Shown: piece by piece, positions 46,476 through 55,037 of the stretch
Layout: each line of letters opens with the position of its first letter
Position numbering within the stretch: the stretch's first letter is position 1
Position numbers and translations under genes: made by a program
NCBI GenBank assembly: GCA_017526585.1
Contig: JAFXRC010000031.1
Location: 50,345 to 114,344, forward strand
Length of the DNA stretch: 64,000 nucleotides
Direction: 5' to 3'
Source of the DNA: Fibrobacter sp.
Lineage (GTDB): Bacteria > Fibrobacterota > Fibrobacteria > Fibrobacterales > Fibrobacteraceae
Notes under the pieces: model-generated
Told to the model about the DNA's origin: nothing
Seen by the model: only the letters and a program-made list of their open reading frames with translations
Databases searched by the model: none

Positions 46476-47450
46476 ATGGAAAGCCCCGTTACCGTTTTTA
46501 CGCAAATCCCTGACTTTTTGGACTATTTGGGATCCGATTTGGCGACAGTCATTGCCAAGACGACTGCCCTGGCAAACCTCGACCTGAATCCGAAGTTTCC
46601 GTTTCTTTGTTCTAGGCATTATGCCGACCTGATCAAGAAGGCAGGCGACCCTGCCGCCCTGTTGCGCGAAATTTTGCCCACCAAGGACGAACTCAAGAAG
46701 GTTGAAGGCTTTGTAGACGACCCCGTGGGCGACCTGCCTGCCGGAAAATCCGATTGCGTCATCCAGAAATACGACCAACGAGCCCTGATTGTCTCGACCG
46801 CCACCTGCGGTGCCCGTTGCCGTTTCTGTTTCCGCAAGAACTACCCTTTCCAAAACACACCCGACGTGGCGCGCCAGGTGGGCCACTGGCTCGACACCCA
46901 CACCGATGTATGGGAAGTGATTCTTTCGGGCGGCGACCCGCTGACTCTCGGTCCCGGCGCCTTCCGCGAACTGATTGAAGCGATCGCGATGCACCCCTCG
47001 GTTACCACACTCCGCATCCACACGAGACTCCCCGTGATGCGCCCGGACCTGGTGATGCAGCATTTTGAACTGCTGCGCGAACTGCCTGCCAGGTTTAGCT
47101 GCGTACTGGTGTCGCATGTGGACCACGCCGACGAACTCGACGAGGAATCGGCAACCGTATTTGCACAACTGCGCTTTAGCGGTTGGACGCTTCTGAACCA
47201 GAGCGTACTCCTGCGGGGAATCAGCGATGACGCAGCCAAGCTCACCGCCTTGTGCCGCAAACTTTTCGAGCAGGGCGTGCTCCCCTACTACCTGCACCAG
47301 CTGGACCATGCAAACGGGGTCGCCCACTTCGAAGTAGCTGATGACGAAGCCCGCGAACTAATTGCAGAAATCCGCACCAAGCTGCCCGGCTATCTGGTGC
47401 CGAAACTCGTGAGAGAAATCGCCGGCGAAAAAAGCAAAACTCCGATTTAG
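46476..47450 (+). CDS. epmB: EF-P lysine 2,3-aminomutase-like radical SAM enzyme
   Basis: 324 residues. The cluster motif CGARCRFC (Cys 111, 115, 118) and the surrounding ATCGARCRFCFRKNYPF block match KamA/EpmB; the length is that of EpmB rather than the longer KamA. EpmB turns L-lysine into (R)-beta-lysine for attachment to EF-P Lys34. Its divergent pairing with efp supports this role. No epmA is in the window. It overlaps the convergent Omp85-like gene by 4 bp. Confidence 0.88.
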   Translation: MESPVTVFTQIPDFLDYLGSDLATVIAKTTALANLDLNPKFPFLCSRHYADLIKKAGDPAALLREILPTKDELKKVEGFVDDPVGDLPAGKSDCVIQKYDQRALIVSTATCGARCRFCFRKNYPFQNTPDVARQVGHWLDTHTDVWEVILSGGDPLTLGPGAFRELIEAIAMHPSVTTLRIHTRLPVMRPDLVMQHFELLRELPARFSCVLVSHVDHADELDEESATVFAQLRFSGWTLLNQSVLLRGISDDAAKLTALCRKLFEQGVLPYYLHQLDHANGVAHFEVADDEARELIAEIRTKLPGYLVPKLVREIAGEKSKTPI

Positions 47451-48874
47451 AATAAGGTCTTGAGACCAAATCCAATTATTCCGTCCAAGTAATTTTCGCC
47501 ATTGCGGAGAGCGTAGTACAGGTTCACGCTCCAGTTGCCGCGGTACTGCGTAAAGTCAAGACCGTAGTCCTGTTCGCGTTTCCAGCCACGGTCGGGGCGG
47601 CTGAAGGAACGGTAAAGTCCCGGCTGGTAGAATGCCTCGATGCTTAAGTCATAGCCGTCTTGCCAGAGGATTGCAAATTCGGAGAAACCGTAGGCGCGAC
47701 TCCGCATAAAGCGAACGTCCATGCCCTTGAAACTATCCATGCCGCCAAGCGCGAAATAATCGAAGCGGTCAAGCGCCGCATCGGTCGGGAAAATTCCGCC
47801 GGTGGCGCCGCTGAAGCGCGTTATCCAATTGCCATAGAGTGGCAAGAATCTCGAGAACGAAGCGGACGCCTTCAGGTAATTGTCCAAGGAATCCGGACGG
47901 TCCATGTTCCACGCGACGACTCCCTGGAACCGCGTGCCCGAACGCGGCAAAACAAAACGGTCCAACGACACATACGAAAGTTCAAATGACGAAGTTTTAC
48001 GGTGCTTGCCGACGCCCACGAATACGCCCACAGTAAAGTCAAAACCGATATCGCGCGAAACACCAAGTTCACCATAAGCATCGCGCGTAGAAGAGTCCTC
48101 GTCAAAGTAGCCGCGAGCAATCGCATTCCAGTCGGTACCAAAAATCCACGGTTCCTTGTAGGCGCCATCGAGCCTGCGAGCATCTTCTGCGGTATAGCCT
48201 TCCAGAAGCAGATCGCGGGCGGTTCCGCGGATATTGTAAAGCGATACATTCACATTGCCCTCCCACACATCGGTCTCGCTGGAGTAGGTCAAAAGGGCGT
48301 ACGCCTCGGAGACCGTCGCCGCCTGCATGTGGTACACCGGCACAATGCGGTTGCGATTCTTGTCGCGGAACATCTGCACTGGGGCGGTACGGTTGTAGTA
48401 ACCAAGGCGCGCAAGCTTCATGTCGGAGCGCTGCAAGTCCAAAGGCGAGACAAGGTCGCCCGCCACAATTCCAGTCTGACGACGGAACACATCTGGCCTG
48501 CTTCCCGAAGAATCCATATTTTCAGGACTTGCCCAGACCCACGCCATTCCACAATCTAAAGATACGGTCAACTTGCCAGAAGAATCGATATCACCTTCGA
48601 TCTTTGCCGCCAAGAAACCGCGGTTCTCATAATAGCTCAAAATACGGTCGCGCGTAAGCGGCCAGCTTTCGCAGGACTTACCGATGAGCGCCTGAACCTG
48701 CGACTGTTCGTAAGGTTCGGATTCACCCACCCACTGCACCGCCGTAATGTGGCAATTAGTCGCAAATCCATGCACACAAGCAATCAATACGAACAGAAGC
48801 AAGCAAACCCATGGATTGCTTTGGTTACTACGTAACCTCGCAATGACGTTCATTTTTAAAACATCATTCCACAT
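47447..48874 (-). CDS. Omp85-superfamily outer-membrane protein, last gene of the mgl-like operon
   Basis: 475 residues; the start overlaps the previous stop (TGATG). The signal peptide has a long N-region coded by a palindromic repeat (NVIARLRSNQSNPW), then the hydrophobic core VCLLLFVLIACVHGFA. Two POTRA-like segments (about 40-190) precede a barrel with GGMDSFKGMDVRFMRSRAYG (signature-like) and a C-terminal Phe. Likely exports or assembles something at the outer membrane. Confidence 0.78.
   Translation of the reverse strand: MWNDVLKMNVIARLRSNQSNPWVCLLLFVLIACVHGFATNCHITAVQWVGESEPYEQSQVQALIGKSCESWPLTRDRILSYYENRGFLAAKIEGDIDSSGKLTVSLDCGMAWVWASPENMDSSGSRPDVFRRQTGIVAGDLVSPLDLQRSDMKLARLGYYNRTAPVQMFRDKNRNRIVPVYHMQAATVSEAYALLTYSSETDVWEGNVNVSLYNIRGTARDLLLEGYTAEDARRLDGAYKEPWIFGTDWNAIARGYFDEDSSTRDAYGELGVSRDIGFDFTVGVFVGVGKHRKTSSFELSYVSLDRFVLPRSGTRFQGVVAWNMDRPDSLDNYLKASASFSRFLPLYGNWITRFSGATGGIFPTDAALDRFDYFALGGMDSFKGMDVRFMRSRAYGFSEFAILWQDGYDLSIEAFYQPGLYRSFSRPDRGWKREQDYGLDFTQYRGNWSVNLYYALRNGENYLDGIIGFGLKTLF
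48811..48849. repeat. palindromic repeat family A at the 5' end of an Omp85-like gene
   Basis: ATGGATTGCTTT, inner stem GGTTAC-tac-GTAACC, then CTCGCAATGACGTT. It is translated as part of the signal-peptide N-region. Confidence 0.85.
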
Positions 48875-51762
48875 CAGAAGTACGCCCTCGCTTCGGTAGA
48901 GAGCTTCTGGAAGATATTCTCCTCGGCGTCGCCAAACCGCAAAATATAGTGACAACCCATCGACAAATAATCGTTCAAATCCACCGAGAGCGAAAACTCA
49001 AAGCGGTAGGTACGGCCGTCGCTGTAGCCTGCCATCACCTGGTAGGGAATGACATCACCGTCGCTATCCACCTGCACCACCGAGAAGTTTGTGTAAGCAT
49101 TCACCTTCTTCTGCTTGTCATAACCGACGCGTAGCGCCGCCTCCCAAAGGTTCGATTCGAACTCGCCGTATTCGCTACCGGAATCGTCGCTGCCTTCGCC
49201 TTTGCGGTAGCGGCCCAGCGGCTGCACGTAGAACCCTTGCAAGAAATCAAAACGGTAGCGAAGCGTCCCGTCGTAAATGTCCCAATTCCATTCCTGCATC
49301 GCCGAGAGCTCGTTTTCCTGCATCAAGAACGTCGCCCCTACAAAATGGTCCAGGTTGATTCGGTAGCCCGCATCGAATTCATGCGAATAGGATGTTTCGT
49401 AGTAAGATATCGATGAAAGCTTCTTGTCAAAAGAGGCTCCCGGCTTATAGGCAAGCGAAACGCCCGAAGGGTGCTGCCAATCCACAAGGCCTCCGACTTC
49501 CATGCGACCCGATGTGGTGCGGTGCAGCTGCGAGCGGTTCACCGGCGGGAAATAGATCTTTCTCCCCGTCGTATCGCTCCCTTCGCCTTCGTAGGACGCC
49601 CCGAAAGTCACATCGCGCAGGAACCCATCACGAATTCCAAGGGCAAGCCCCGGATTAAAGCGCAGCTCCGTGCTGAACGCCGCATCGGAAGAAAGCACCG
49701 CCCCGACGGAATCGTTGCGACCCATTCCCTCGTACACAAAATCACCGTTGTCGACGCCTTCGATATAGCTAGACGTAAGGCTGTCGTAGCGCACGTCGCC
49801 CGTTCCGGGCGCCACCGCCTTGTAGACCGCCGTGTAAATTTGCTCTTCGGTAAGCCCAAGCCTGTAAGATACATTCCCCTGCCAGCCTAGTTCTTCGCCA
49901 CCGAAGCGGGAATCCAAATTGGAAAGCCAGCTATTTTCGCTGTCCGAAGAATCCCTACGGACGCGTTCATACTGCAACAGGTGCGAAAGCGTGAAGTAGC
50001 GGCTATTGTAATTTGCCTCCTGCAGCCAAGTCGACGCCCACAGGGAATCTGCCCAATCGTCGCCATAGGTATCGCCGCGGCGCTTTGCCATACGACCGCC
50101 GATGCTTTCGCGGATCTCGCCTCGGTCAAAGTAGATGCCTACACCACTCGAAGATTTTCCATACACCACTTCGTCTTCGATTTCATCCAAGGTAATTTTT
50201 GTAAATCGCAAATCACCACGCCCAAAGGGACGAACCATTCCCAGCAAGTATTCCGCATTCGCCGTTCCCTGGTAGCGTTCCATTTCGCTTTCCTGTTCAC
50301 TTGCCACGCGAATAAGAGCAAGCTCTTCCAAGACACTCCGATTACGGTGTTCTATACCGAGCTCCGCACGCGAAGAATTCCAGTCTTCGTCACCATTGCG
50401 GCGGTAGCCCCACTGAGCATGTCCAAACCATTCCCGCGAAAACCTGGACCGCATCGCAAATTCATCGTGCAACAAGTCATCGTCCAAGAACGAAGAATCA
50501 CCGTACGCCAAATCCCAGGAGTCGCACAGGTTGTAAAGGTTCCAGTCCAAATCAGAACCGGGATACTGTAGAATATCGTAGCCCTGTTCCACGCGGTTGC
50601 CGTAAACGGACATCGCTAGCGGGAAATGCACCAGGTCCCGTGTCGAGTCAGATGTCACATACCAGCGGAACGCACGCCCTTCAGGGCCATCGACTTGACT
50701 TGCCACCATGTTGGAATCGCGGCGGTTCAGCGCCATTTCAAAGTCACCGTAGAACTGCCGATTGTGCTGCAAGCGAACGCGCGCGTTCATGCGCTCGGTG
50801 CGATCGGGTCGATTCAGCGGCGGCAAGGTATCGTCACGACTAAAGCCTTCGCCACGGTCCTTCTTGAGAAGCGCGTAGTCATCGTCCGTCCACACGCCAC
50901 GCTTCAGGCGTTCCACGTCGTTTTCCAGCCGAAAACCCGACACATCCAGGTATAGGTTCGGGTGATGATAGCTTGCATGCGCCCCCTTGAGCGTATAGAT
51001 GTTGTCGTCTTCATAGGCATCGTATTCGACGCGGATTTCATCATCGAAACTCGGAAGCACGGCTCCCTTGAAGTCGAGCATACCGCCTGCGTAGTTCACC
51101 AGGTAATCGCGCCCACGAACCAGCCGCACCCCGTTCAACCACACCGTCTCGGACTGCGGCACCACCGCGATAAAGCTACCATAGGCGTCGAGCGAATAGC
51201 CCTGCTGCTGCCCGCTCACGCCGTTGAATGTCCGTGTAAAATGCCCCACTTCGTCGGTTCCCACCACGCCTCGCACCTGCGTATATCCGCCAGCAAAATC
51301 GCCGCGCACACCTCCCATCACACCCAGCGATGCGCGGCTCATGCCAGTAAAGCCCATCGAAGTATCCACCCAGGTCAAGTCGCCCAGATGCAAAAAGTAA
51401 TGCGGAGATTCCACGCGGAAATAAATCTGGTCCACTTCGCGCAGCGTCGCCGTCGTCTGGTCGCCGGCACGGCGGCCCACATCAGAAAGAAGCGCATCGA
51501 TATAGATACTGTCGGTAAGCCTCCCCTGTATCGAGAGGCGAAGTTCCTGATCCACCTGCGTTCCGCCATCGCCCACGGTCACCTGAACCGTCTTGTAGCC
51601 ATGCGTTTCCAGGGAATCTGTTCGTAAAGCCGTATCTAGATTTACAACAAACGAATCGCCCCGGACCAACAGGGCAGGATCCCAGACCGGAAGCGAATCC
51701 ACATTCACGGCGAACGCACATGCCGCAAGCAACAGGAGTCCCAACCAGAACTGCCGGGACAT
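48874..51762 (-). CDS. large outer-membrane beta-barrel-like protein, SprA-like segments
   Basis: 962 residues. The signal peptide is cleaved near AFA/V. An N-terminal region (about 20-290) contains TVWLNGVRLVRGRDYLVNY, then FKGAVLPSFDDEIRVEYDAY; this repeat-like pattern occurs in SprA-type gliding/secretion proteins. The remaining ~650 residues are alternating strands with many Arg, Tyr, Asp and Ser residues, as in a big barrel. The AAAGG site is close to the preceding gene (5-bp gap). No named family can be assigned with confidence. Confidence 0.72.
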   Translation of the reverse strand: MSRQFWLGLLLLAACAFAVNVDSLPVWDPALLVRGDSFVVNLDTALRTDSLETHGYKTVQVTVGDGGTQVDQELRLSIQGRLTDSIYIDALLSDVGRRAGDQTTATLREVDQIYFRVESPHYFLHLGDLTWVDTSMGFTGMSRASLGVMGGVRGDFAGGYTQVRGVVGTDEVGHFTRTFNGVSGQQQGYSLDAYGSFIAVVPQSETVWLNGVRLVRGRDYLVNYAGGMLDFKGAVLPSFDDEIRVEYDAYEDDNIYTLKGAHASYHHPNLYLDVSGFRLENDVERLKRGVWTDDDYALLKKDRGEGFSRDDTLPPLNRPDRTERMNARVRLQHNRQFYGDFEMALNRRDSNMVASQVDGPEGRAFRWYVTSDSTRDLVHFPLAMSVYGNRVEQGYDILQYPGSDLDWNLYNLCDSWDLAYGDSSFLDDDLLHDEFAMRSRFSREWFGHAQWGYRRNGDEDWNSSRAELGIEHRNRSVLEELALIRVASEQESEMERYQGTANAEYLLGMVRPFGRGDLRFTKITLDEIEDEVVYGKSSSGVGIYFDRGEIRESIGGRMAKRRGDTYGDDWADSLWASTWLQEANYNSRYFTLSHLLQYERVRRDSSDSENSWLSNLDSRFGGEELGWQGNVSYRLGLTEEQIYTAVYKAVAPGTGDVRYDSLTSSYIEGVDNGDFVYEGMGRNDSVGAVLSSDAAFSTELRFNPGLALGIRDGFLRDVTFGASYEGEGSDTTGRKIYFPPVNRSQLHRTTSGRMEVGGLVDWQHPSGVSLAYKPGASFDKKLSSISYYETSYSHEFDAGYRINLDHFVGATFLMQENELSAMQEWNWDIYDGTLRYRFDFLQGFYVQPLGRYRKGEGSDDSGSEYGEFESNLWEAALRVGYDKQKKVNAYTNFSVVQVDSDGDVIPYQVMAGYSDGRTYRFEFSLSVDLNDYLSMGCHYILRFGDAEENIFQKLSTEARAYF

Positions 51763-51767
51763 GGGGA

Positions 51768-52229
51768 TTACCTTTCGTTAGGTTCTACAATAAACTGTCG
51801 GGTCGAAAGCAGTCTGCGCCCCGCCACCAGATCCACGCTCCACTCGCCCGCCTTCAATAGCGCAGGCGCAATCGTCGTGAGACAGACATCCTGCGTCATA
51901 TCGCAGGCAAGCTTTTGCACGGTATCGGCACCATTGAACCAGATATGCATCAAGGTGTCGTCTTTGAGCTGTAAAGCAGAAGAAACAGTCGAATAGTAAT
52001 ACAGGCGCATGCCTTCTTCAAAGGAGCTGTCTACACCGAACGGGGAGCCATTGACGATGTGGCTGCACACCACGCTCTGCGCAAGCGAAAGTTCCGCTTC
52101 GGCATAGTCGCGGATTTTTTCGTCGCCCATATAGGCAACAATAATGCGGTGAAGAAGAAAACCCAGGAATACAACGGCTACGACAATCGTCGTCTTCCGC
52201 AAGTTACGAAGCGGCGGAAACCTTGTCAC
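51768..52229 (-). CDS. single-pass membrane protein, DUF2914-like periplasmic domain
   Basis: 153 residues: a basic N-terminus, one membrane helix (TIVVAVVFLGFLLHRIIVAYM), then a periplasmic domain with MHIWFNGADTVQKL, then GEWSVDLVAGRRLLSTRQFIV. This matches the pattern I know from DUF2914 (H-W near the start, G-W-x-V-D near the end). It sits between the Roadblock gene (21-bp gap) and the large barrel gene (5-bp gap), so it may link the cytoplasmic GTPase module to the outer membrane. Confidence 0.65.
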   Translation of the reverse strand: MTRFPPLRNLRKTTIVVAVVFLGFLLHRIIVAYMGDEKIRDYAEAELSLAQSVVCSHIVNGSPFGVDSSFEEGMRLYYYSTVSSALQLKDDTLMHIWFNGADTVQKLACDMTQDVCLTTIAPALLKAGEWSVDLVAGRRLLSTRQFIVEPNER

Positions 52230-52250
52230 AGCGAGACCTTTAGCCTATGC

Positions 52251-52670
52251 TTAACGAACCAGTCGACTTGTATTCTGCGTAAAGGCAGGTACGGCATCGA
52301 CAAGCTTTTCGACCAACAGGCGGTTGAAGTCTTCGATACGGTTCGGGAGCTTGGAGCCGGGGAAAATCTGCACCAACAGGAGAGCCTGGTCTACAGGAGC
52401 GATGTAGATGGAACGGTTCTCGCCCGTAAACGAAACAGCCTGGAAATTTTCGCCGCCAAGCATCATGCCCACCTGACGAGCAGAGTCGAACGAAGCCGTA
52501 CTCAAGACAGCTAGCGGAGTGGCATCGATTCCCAAGGAGCCCACTTCGGCAATGATAGAACCATCGCGGTGGCAAAGGACGATATATTCAGCCTTGACGC
52601 TTGCCTGGTAGGCAGTCATCAGACGCTGAACCTTCGCAGCATCATCTGAAAAAATCGTAAAATCACTCAT
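52251..52670 (-). CDS. Roadblock/LC7-domain protein, MglB-like
   Basis: 139 residues. A Roadblock fold with the typical core (AEYIVLCHRDGSIIAEVGSLG, LAVLSTASFDSARQVGMML, FTGENRSIYIAPVDQALLLVQIF). Roadblock proteins such as MglB act as GTPase-activating partners of MglA. It is 13 bp downstream of the MglA-like gene, which supports a direct pair. Confidence 0.88.
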   Translation of the reverse strand: MSDFTIFSDDAAKVQRLMTAYQASVKAEYIVLCHRDGSIIAEVGSLGIDATPLAVLSTASFDSARQVGMMLGGENFQAVSFTGENRSIYIAPVDQALLLVQIFPGSKLPNRIEDFNRLLVEKLVDAVPAFTQNTSRLVR

Positions 52671-52683
52671 ATTGCAACTCTAC

Positions 52684-53634
52684 CTATTTCTTCTTGGGAA
52701 TGTACGGACGCAATTCAATTTCATCATCGGCATCGGCCTGAGGCTTAGCGACATCGCGACCGAAGGTCGGCATTCTGGGAATGGTCGTCGCGGCACGCGG
52801 ACGTCCAAACGGCGAAGAAGTCGCCCCTTTCTGGAACAGACCTGCCCCCGAAGTCGAAGGTTGTGCGGGAGCCGATGCAGGCGGTTTTGCCGCAAAAGAC
52901 GGCATGCGGAACGGCGAAGCAGCAGGAGCTGCAGCGGGCTGCTGGGGGGCTGCCGGTGCCTGAGCCTTGACCGAGACGCCTTCCTTGGTGAGGGAGACAT
53001 CGTGAACGCCGGTGTTGCCCACATTGGCGGCAGCCTGACGGAGGAAGCCTTGCTTCACATTGAACTTTTCAATCACGAGCATCGCAATGGTCTTAAGCGT
53101 CGTCACGACACCCTTACCGTTATGGGCGGTTGCCGGGAAGAACGGCACATTGCGCGGGTTGAGTTCCTTATTCAGTTCGTCGAGCGTAAAGACATTGTCC
53201 ATGTCACGCTTGTTGTACTGAAGCACAAAAGGCATGTCATCGAGGTCCATGCCGTAATCCTGCAGGTTCTGACGCAGGTTCTGCAAACTTTCCAAGTTTT
53301 CTGCCTGACGAGACCTCTGGGAGTCCGCCACAAAAACAATGCCATCTACACCACGAAGCACGAGCTTACGGGTACTGTTGTAATAAACCTGACCAGGAAC
53401 CGTATAAAGCTGGAACCTAGTCTTGAACCCCTTGATGTCGCCCAAGTTCAACGGCAAAAAGTCAAAAAACAGCGTACGGTCGCCTTCTGTAGCAAGGGAC
53501 ACCATATCAGTACGCTTGTCCTGGGGCATCTTCTGGTGGATCACCTGCAAATTGGTGGTCTTTCCACTCAGACCCGGACCGTAATAAACGACTTTACAAC
53601 TAATCTCTCGTGTAGCAAAATTTATCGAAGACAT
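52684..53634 (-). CDS. mglA: MglA-like Ras-family GTPase with Pro/Ala-rich C-terminal extension
   Basis: 316 residues; ATG preferred over the adjacent GTG (AAGGA 6 nt upstream). The GTPase part (about 1-195) has P-loop GPGLSGKTT (19-27), TVPGQ in place of the Ras DxxG motif as in MglA, and NKRD. Beyond it lies ~120 residues of Ala/Pro/Ser-rich low complexity, ending with the acidic-basic tail DDEIELRPYIPKKK. MglA of Myxococcus and Thermus sets cell polarity and motility. First gene of a five-gene operon. Confidence 0.9.
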   Translation of the reverse strand: MSSINFATREISCKVVYYGPGLSGKTTNLQVIHQKMPQDKRTDMVSLATEGDRTLFFDFLPLNLGDIKGFKTRFQLYTVPGQVYYNSTRKLVLRGVDGIVFVADSQRSRQAENLESLQNLRQNLQDYGMDLDDMPFVLQYNKRDMDNVFTLDELNKELNPRNVPFFPATAHNGKGVVTTLKTIAMLVIEKFNVKQGFLRQAAANVGNTGVHDVSLTKEGVSVKAQAPAAPQQPAAAPAASPFRMPSFAAKPPASAPAQPSTSGAGLFQKGATSSPFGRPRAATTIPRMPTFGRDVAKPQADADDEIELRPYIPKKK

Positions 53635-53668
53635 CACACATCCTTGATATATCTGTTACAAATCTAAT

Positions 53669-53745
53669 AAAAAAAATTTTTTTTTACCGTCAAAGGCCCC
53701 TATTTTGTACTCCAAATAGGAACATCGACCCCTTTCAGCGGGGTC
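53669..53745 (-). terminator. hairpins and A8T9 tract between mscS and mglA
   Basis: On the minus strand, GACCCC/GGGGTC (53727-53745) touches the mscS stop codon, CCTATTT/AAATAGG (53699-53720) follows, then an A8T9 tract (53669-53685). Likely terminates mscS before mglA. Confidence 0.55.
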
Positions 53746-54566
53746 TACTGGCGGTCGACCACGTGAATCGTGCGCTGAGGGAACGGAATCGTGATGTTTT
53801 CCTCGGCGAAGCGCTTCTTGATTTCGGCGGTGTATTTCCACTTCAGGTTGAAGAAATCCTGCGTACGCGCCCAGGCCCTAAAGGTTACATTGACACAGCT
53901 GTCTTCAAGCCCCGCCACAAAGAACTGCGGCTCCGGTTTGCGCATAAACAAGGGCTCACCCGCCACCACGTCGCGCATGATGTCGAGCGCCTTCTCAGGG
54001 GAATCGCCGTAGTCAATACCCACCGTGATTTCGAGGCGGCGCAGCGGGTTCTTGCTAAAGTTCACGATAGGTTCGCCCCACAAAGACGAATTCGGAGCAG
54101 AGATGTAGAGACCGTCGAGCGCCTTGAGCGTCGTGTTGAACAAACTAATACCGACGATGTTTCCCTTGATCTTGCCGCATTCGATATAGTCCCCCGCCTT
54201 GAACGGGCGCAAGAAGAGCAGCAAGAGCCCCGCCGCGATATTAGCAAGGGCATCTTTCAGGGCAAGACCCACGGCAAGGCTCGCGGCACCCACCATGGCA
54301 ACAATTCCCGCCGTATTGACCCCCAGCACATGCAACACCAGCAGCAAGGCAACTATATAGATGCAATAGGAGAACAGCGAATAGATCAGGGGCTTTGCCG
54401 AGGTGTCCATGCCTCGGTTTTCCGCATGATTAATCGCGTATTTCAGTAAAACCAGGAGTCCCTTCGCAATAATCAGGAGCAAAAGCGCCGCAAACAGGCG
54501 CTGGAGCATCGTATGATCGATGGCATTACCCATCCAGTCTTGAAAGAAGTGTTTTACCGAATCCAT
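53745..54566 (-). CDS. mscS: small-conductance mechanosensitive channel MscS family
   Basis: 273 residues. Three membrane helices (about 20-120); the pore helix is GAASLAVGLALKDALANIAAGLLLL, then LRPFKAGDYIE starts the cytoplasmic beta domain, with the alpha/beta domain to the end. It releases solutes on hypo-osmotic shock. A TATATT box ends 6 nt before the ATG. Confidence 0.94.
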   Translation of the reverse strand: MDSVKHFFQDWMGNAIDHTMLQRLFAALLLLIIAKGLLVLLKYAINHAENRGMDTSAKPLIYSLFSYCIYIVALLLVLHVLGVNTAGIVAMVGAASLAVGLALKDALANIAAGLLLLFLRPFKAGDYIECGKIKGNIVGISLFNTTLKALDGLYISAPNSSLWGEPIVNFSKNPLRRLEITVGIDYGDSPEKALDIMRDVVAGEPLFMRKPEPQFFVAGLEDSCVNVTFRAWARTQDFFNLKWKYTAEIKKRFAEENITIPFPQRTIHVVDRQ

Positions 54567-54572
54567 AATCTA

Positions 54573-54578
54573 AATATA
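54573..54578 (-). promoter_or_regulatory. -10 box TATATT of mscS
   Basis: It ends 6 nt before the mscS ATG. Confidence 0.55.
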
Positions 54579-54649
54579 GAAAAAGAGAAATTCCAATAAA
54601 AACAAGAATAAACCGACACACGACGGTGCATCGGCTCACTCAAAATTTG

Positions 54650-54675
54650 ATTAGCGATAAGCTAGGTTCGCTAAT
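54650..54675 (-). terminator. hairpin after rpsT
   Basis: ATTAGCGA and TCGCTAAT (8 bp, perfect) pair across a 10-nt loop at the rpsT stop codon; only a short T run follows. Confidence 0.55.
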
Positions 54676-54935
54676 TAAGCAAGGCTATTGACGACCTTGG
54701 CGGCCTTTGCCTTGTAGTTAGCGGCGCGGTTAGCGCAGAAACCGGCACGACCCTTGGCAGCAGCCTTATCGAGCATGCTGAACAGAGCCGGCATGGCCTT
54801 GAGGGCTTCTTCCTTAGTGGTTGCGCTACGGACAGCCTTGAGGGCGGTACGGATAGCGGAACGGGTAGAACGGTTCATGGCATTGGCCTTTTCGGCCTGA
54901 CGCAGACGCTTTTTGCAAGATTTGTGTTGCGGCAC
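54675..54935 (-). CDS. rpsT: 30S ribosomal protein S20
   Basis: 86 residues from a GTG start with CGGAG 8 nt upstream. The N-terminus PQHKSCKKRLRQAEKANA and the helical, Ala/Lys-rich rest are typical S20. A 69-codon in-frame extension upstream was rejected because it has no family match and runs through the promoter. S20 binds 16S rRNA early in 30S assembly. Confidence 0.95.
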   Translation of the reverse strand: MPQHKSCKKRLRQAEKANAMNRSTRSAIRTALKAVRSATTKEEALKAMPALFSMLDKAAAKGRAGFCANRAANYKAKAAKVVNSLA

Positions 54936-54978
54936 CTTATTATCTCCGGGTGAAAACCTACTTAAAAATGTTGGCACA

Positions 54979-55006
54979 AAGTTAGTAATTATTTTGATTT
55001 TTTCAA
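54979..55006 (-). promoter_or_regulatory. promoter of rpsT, TTGAAA-16-TAACTT
   Basis: -35 TTGAAA at 55001-55006, -10 TAACTT at 54979-54984 followed by TG (TAnnTTTG form). It gives a leader of about 40 nt. Confidence 0.6.
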
Positions 55007-55024
55007 GGGGTCGGCAATTTTTTC

Positions 55025-55030
55025 TACCTT
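55025..55030 (+). promoter_or_regulatory. -10 box TACCTT of the sugar aminotransferase gene
   Basis: It ends 7 nt before the ATG at 55038. Confidence 0.4.
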
Positions 55031-55037
55031 TTAAAGC

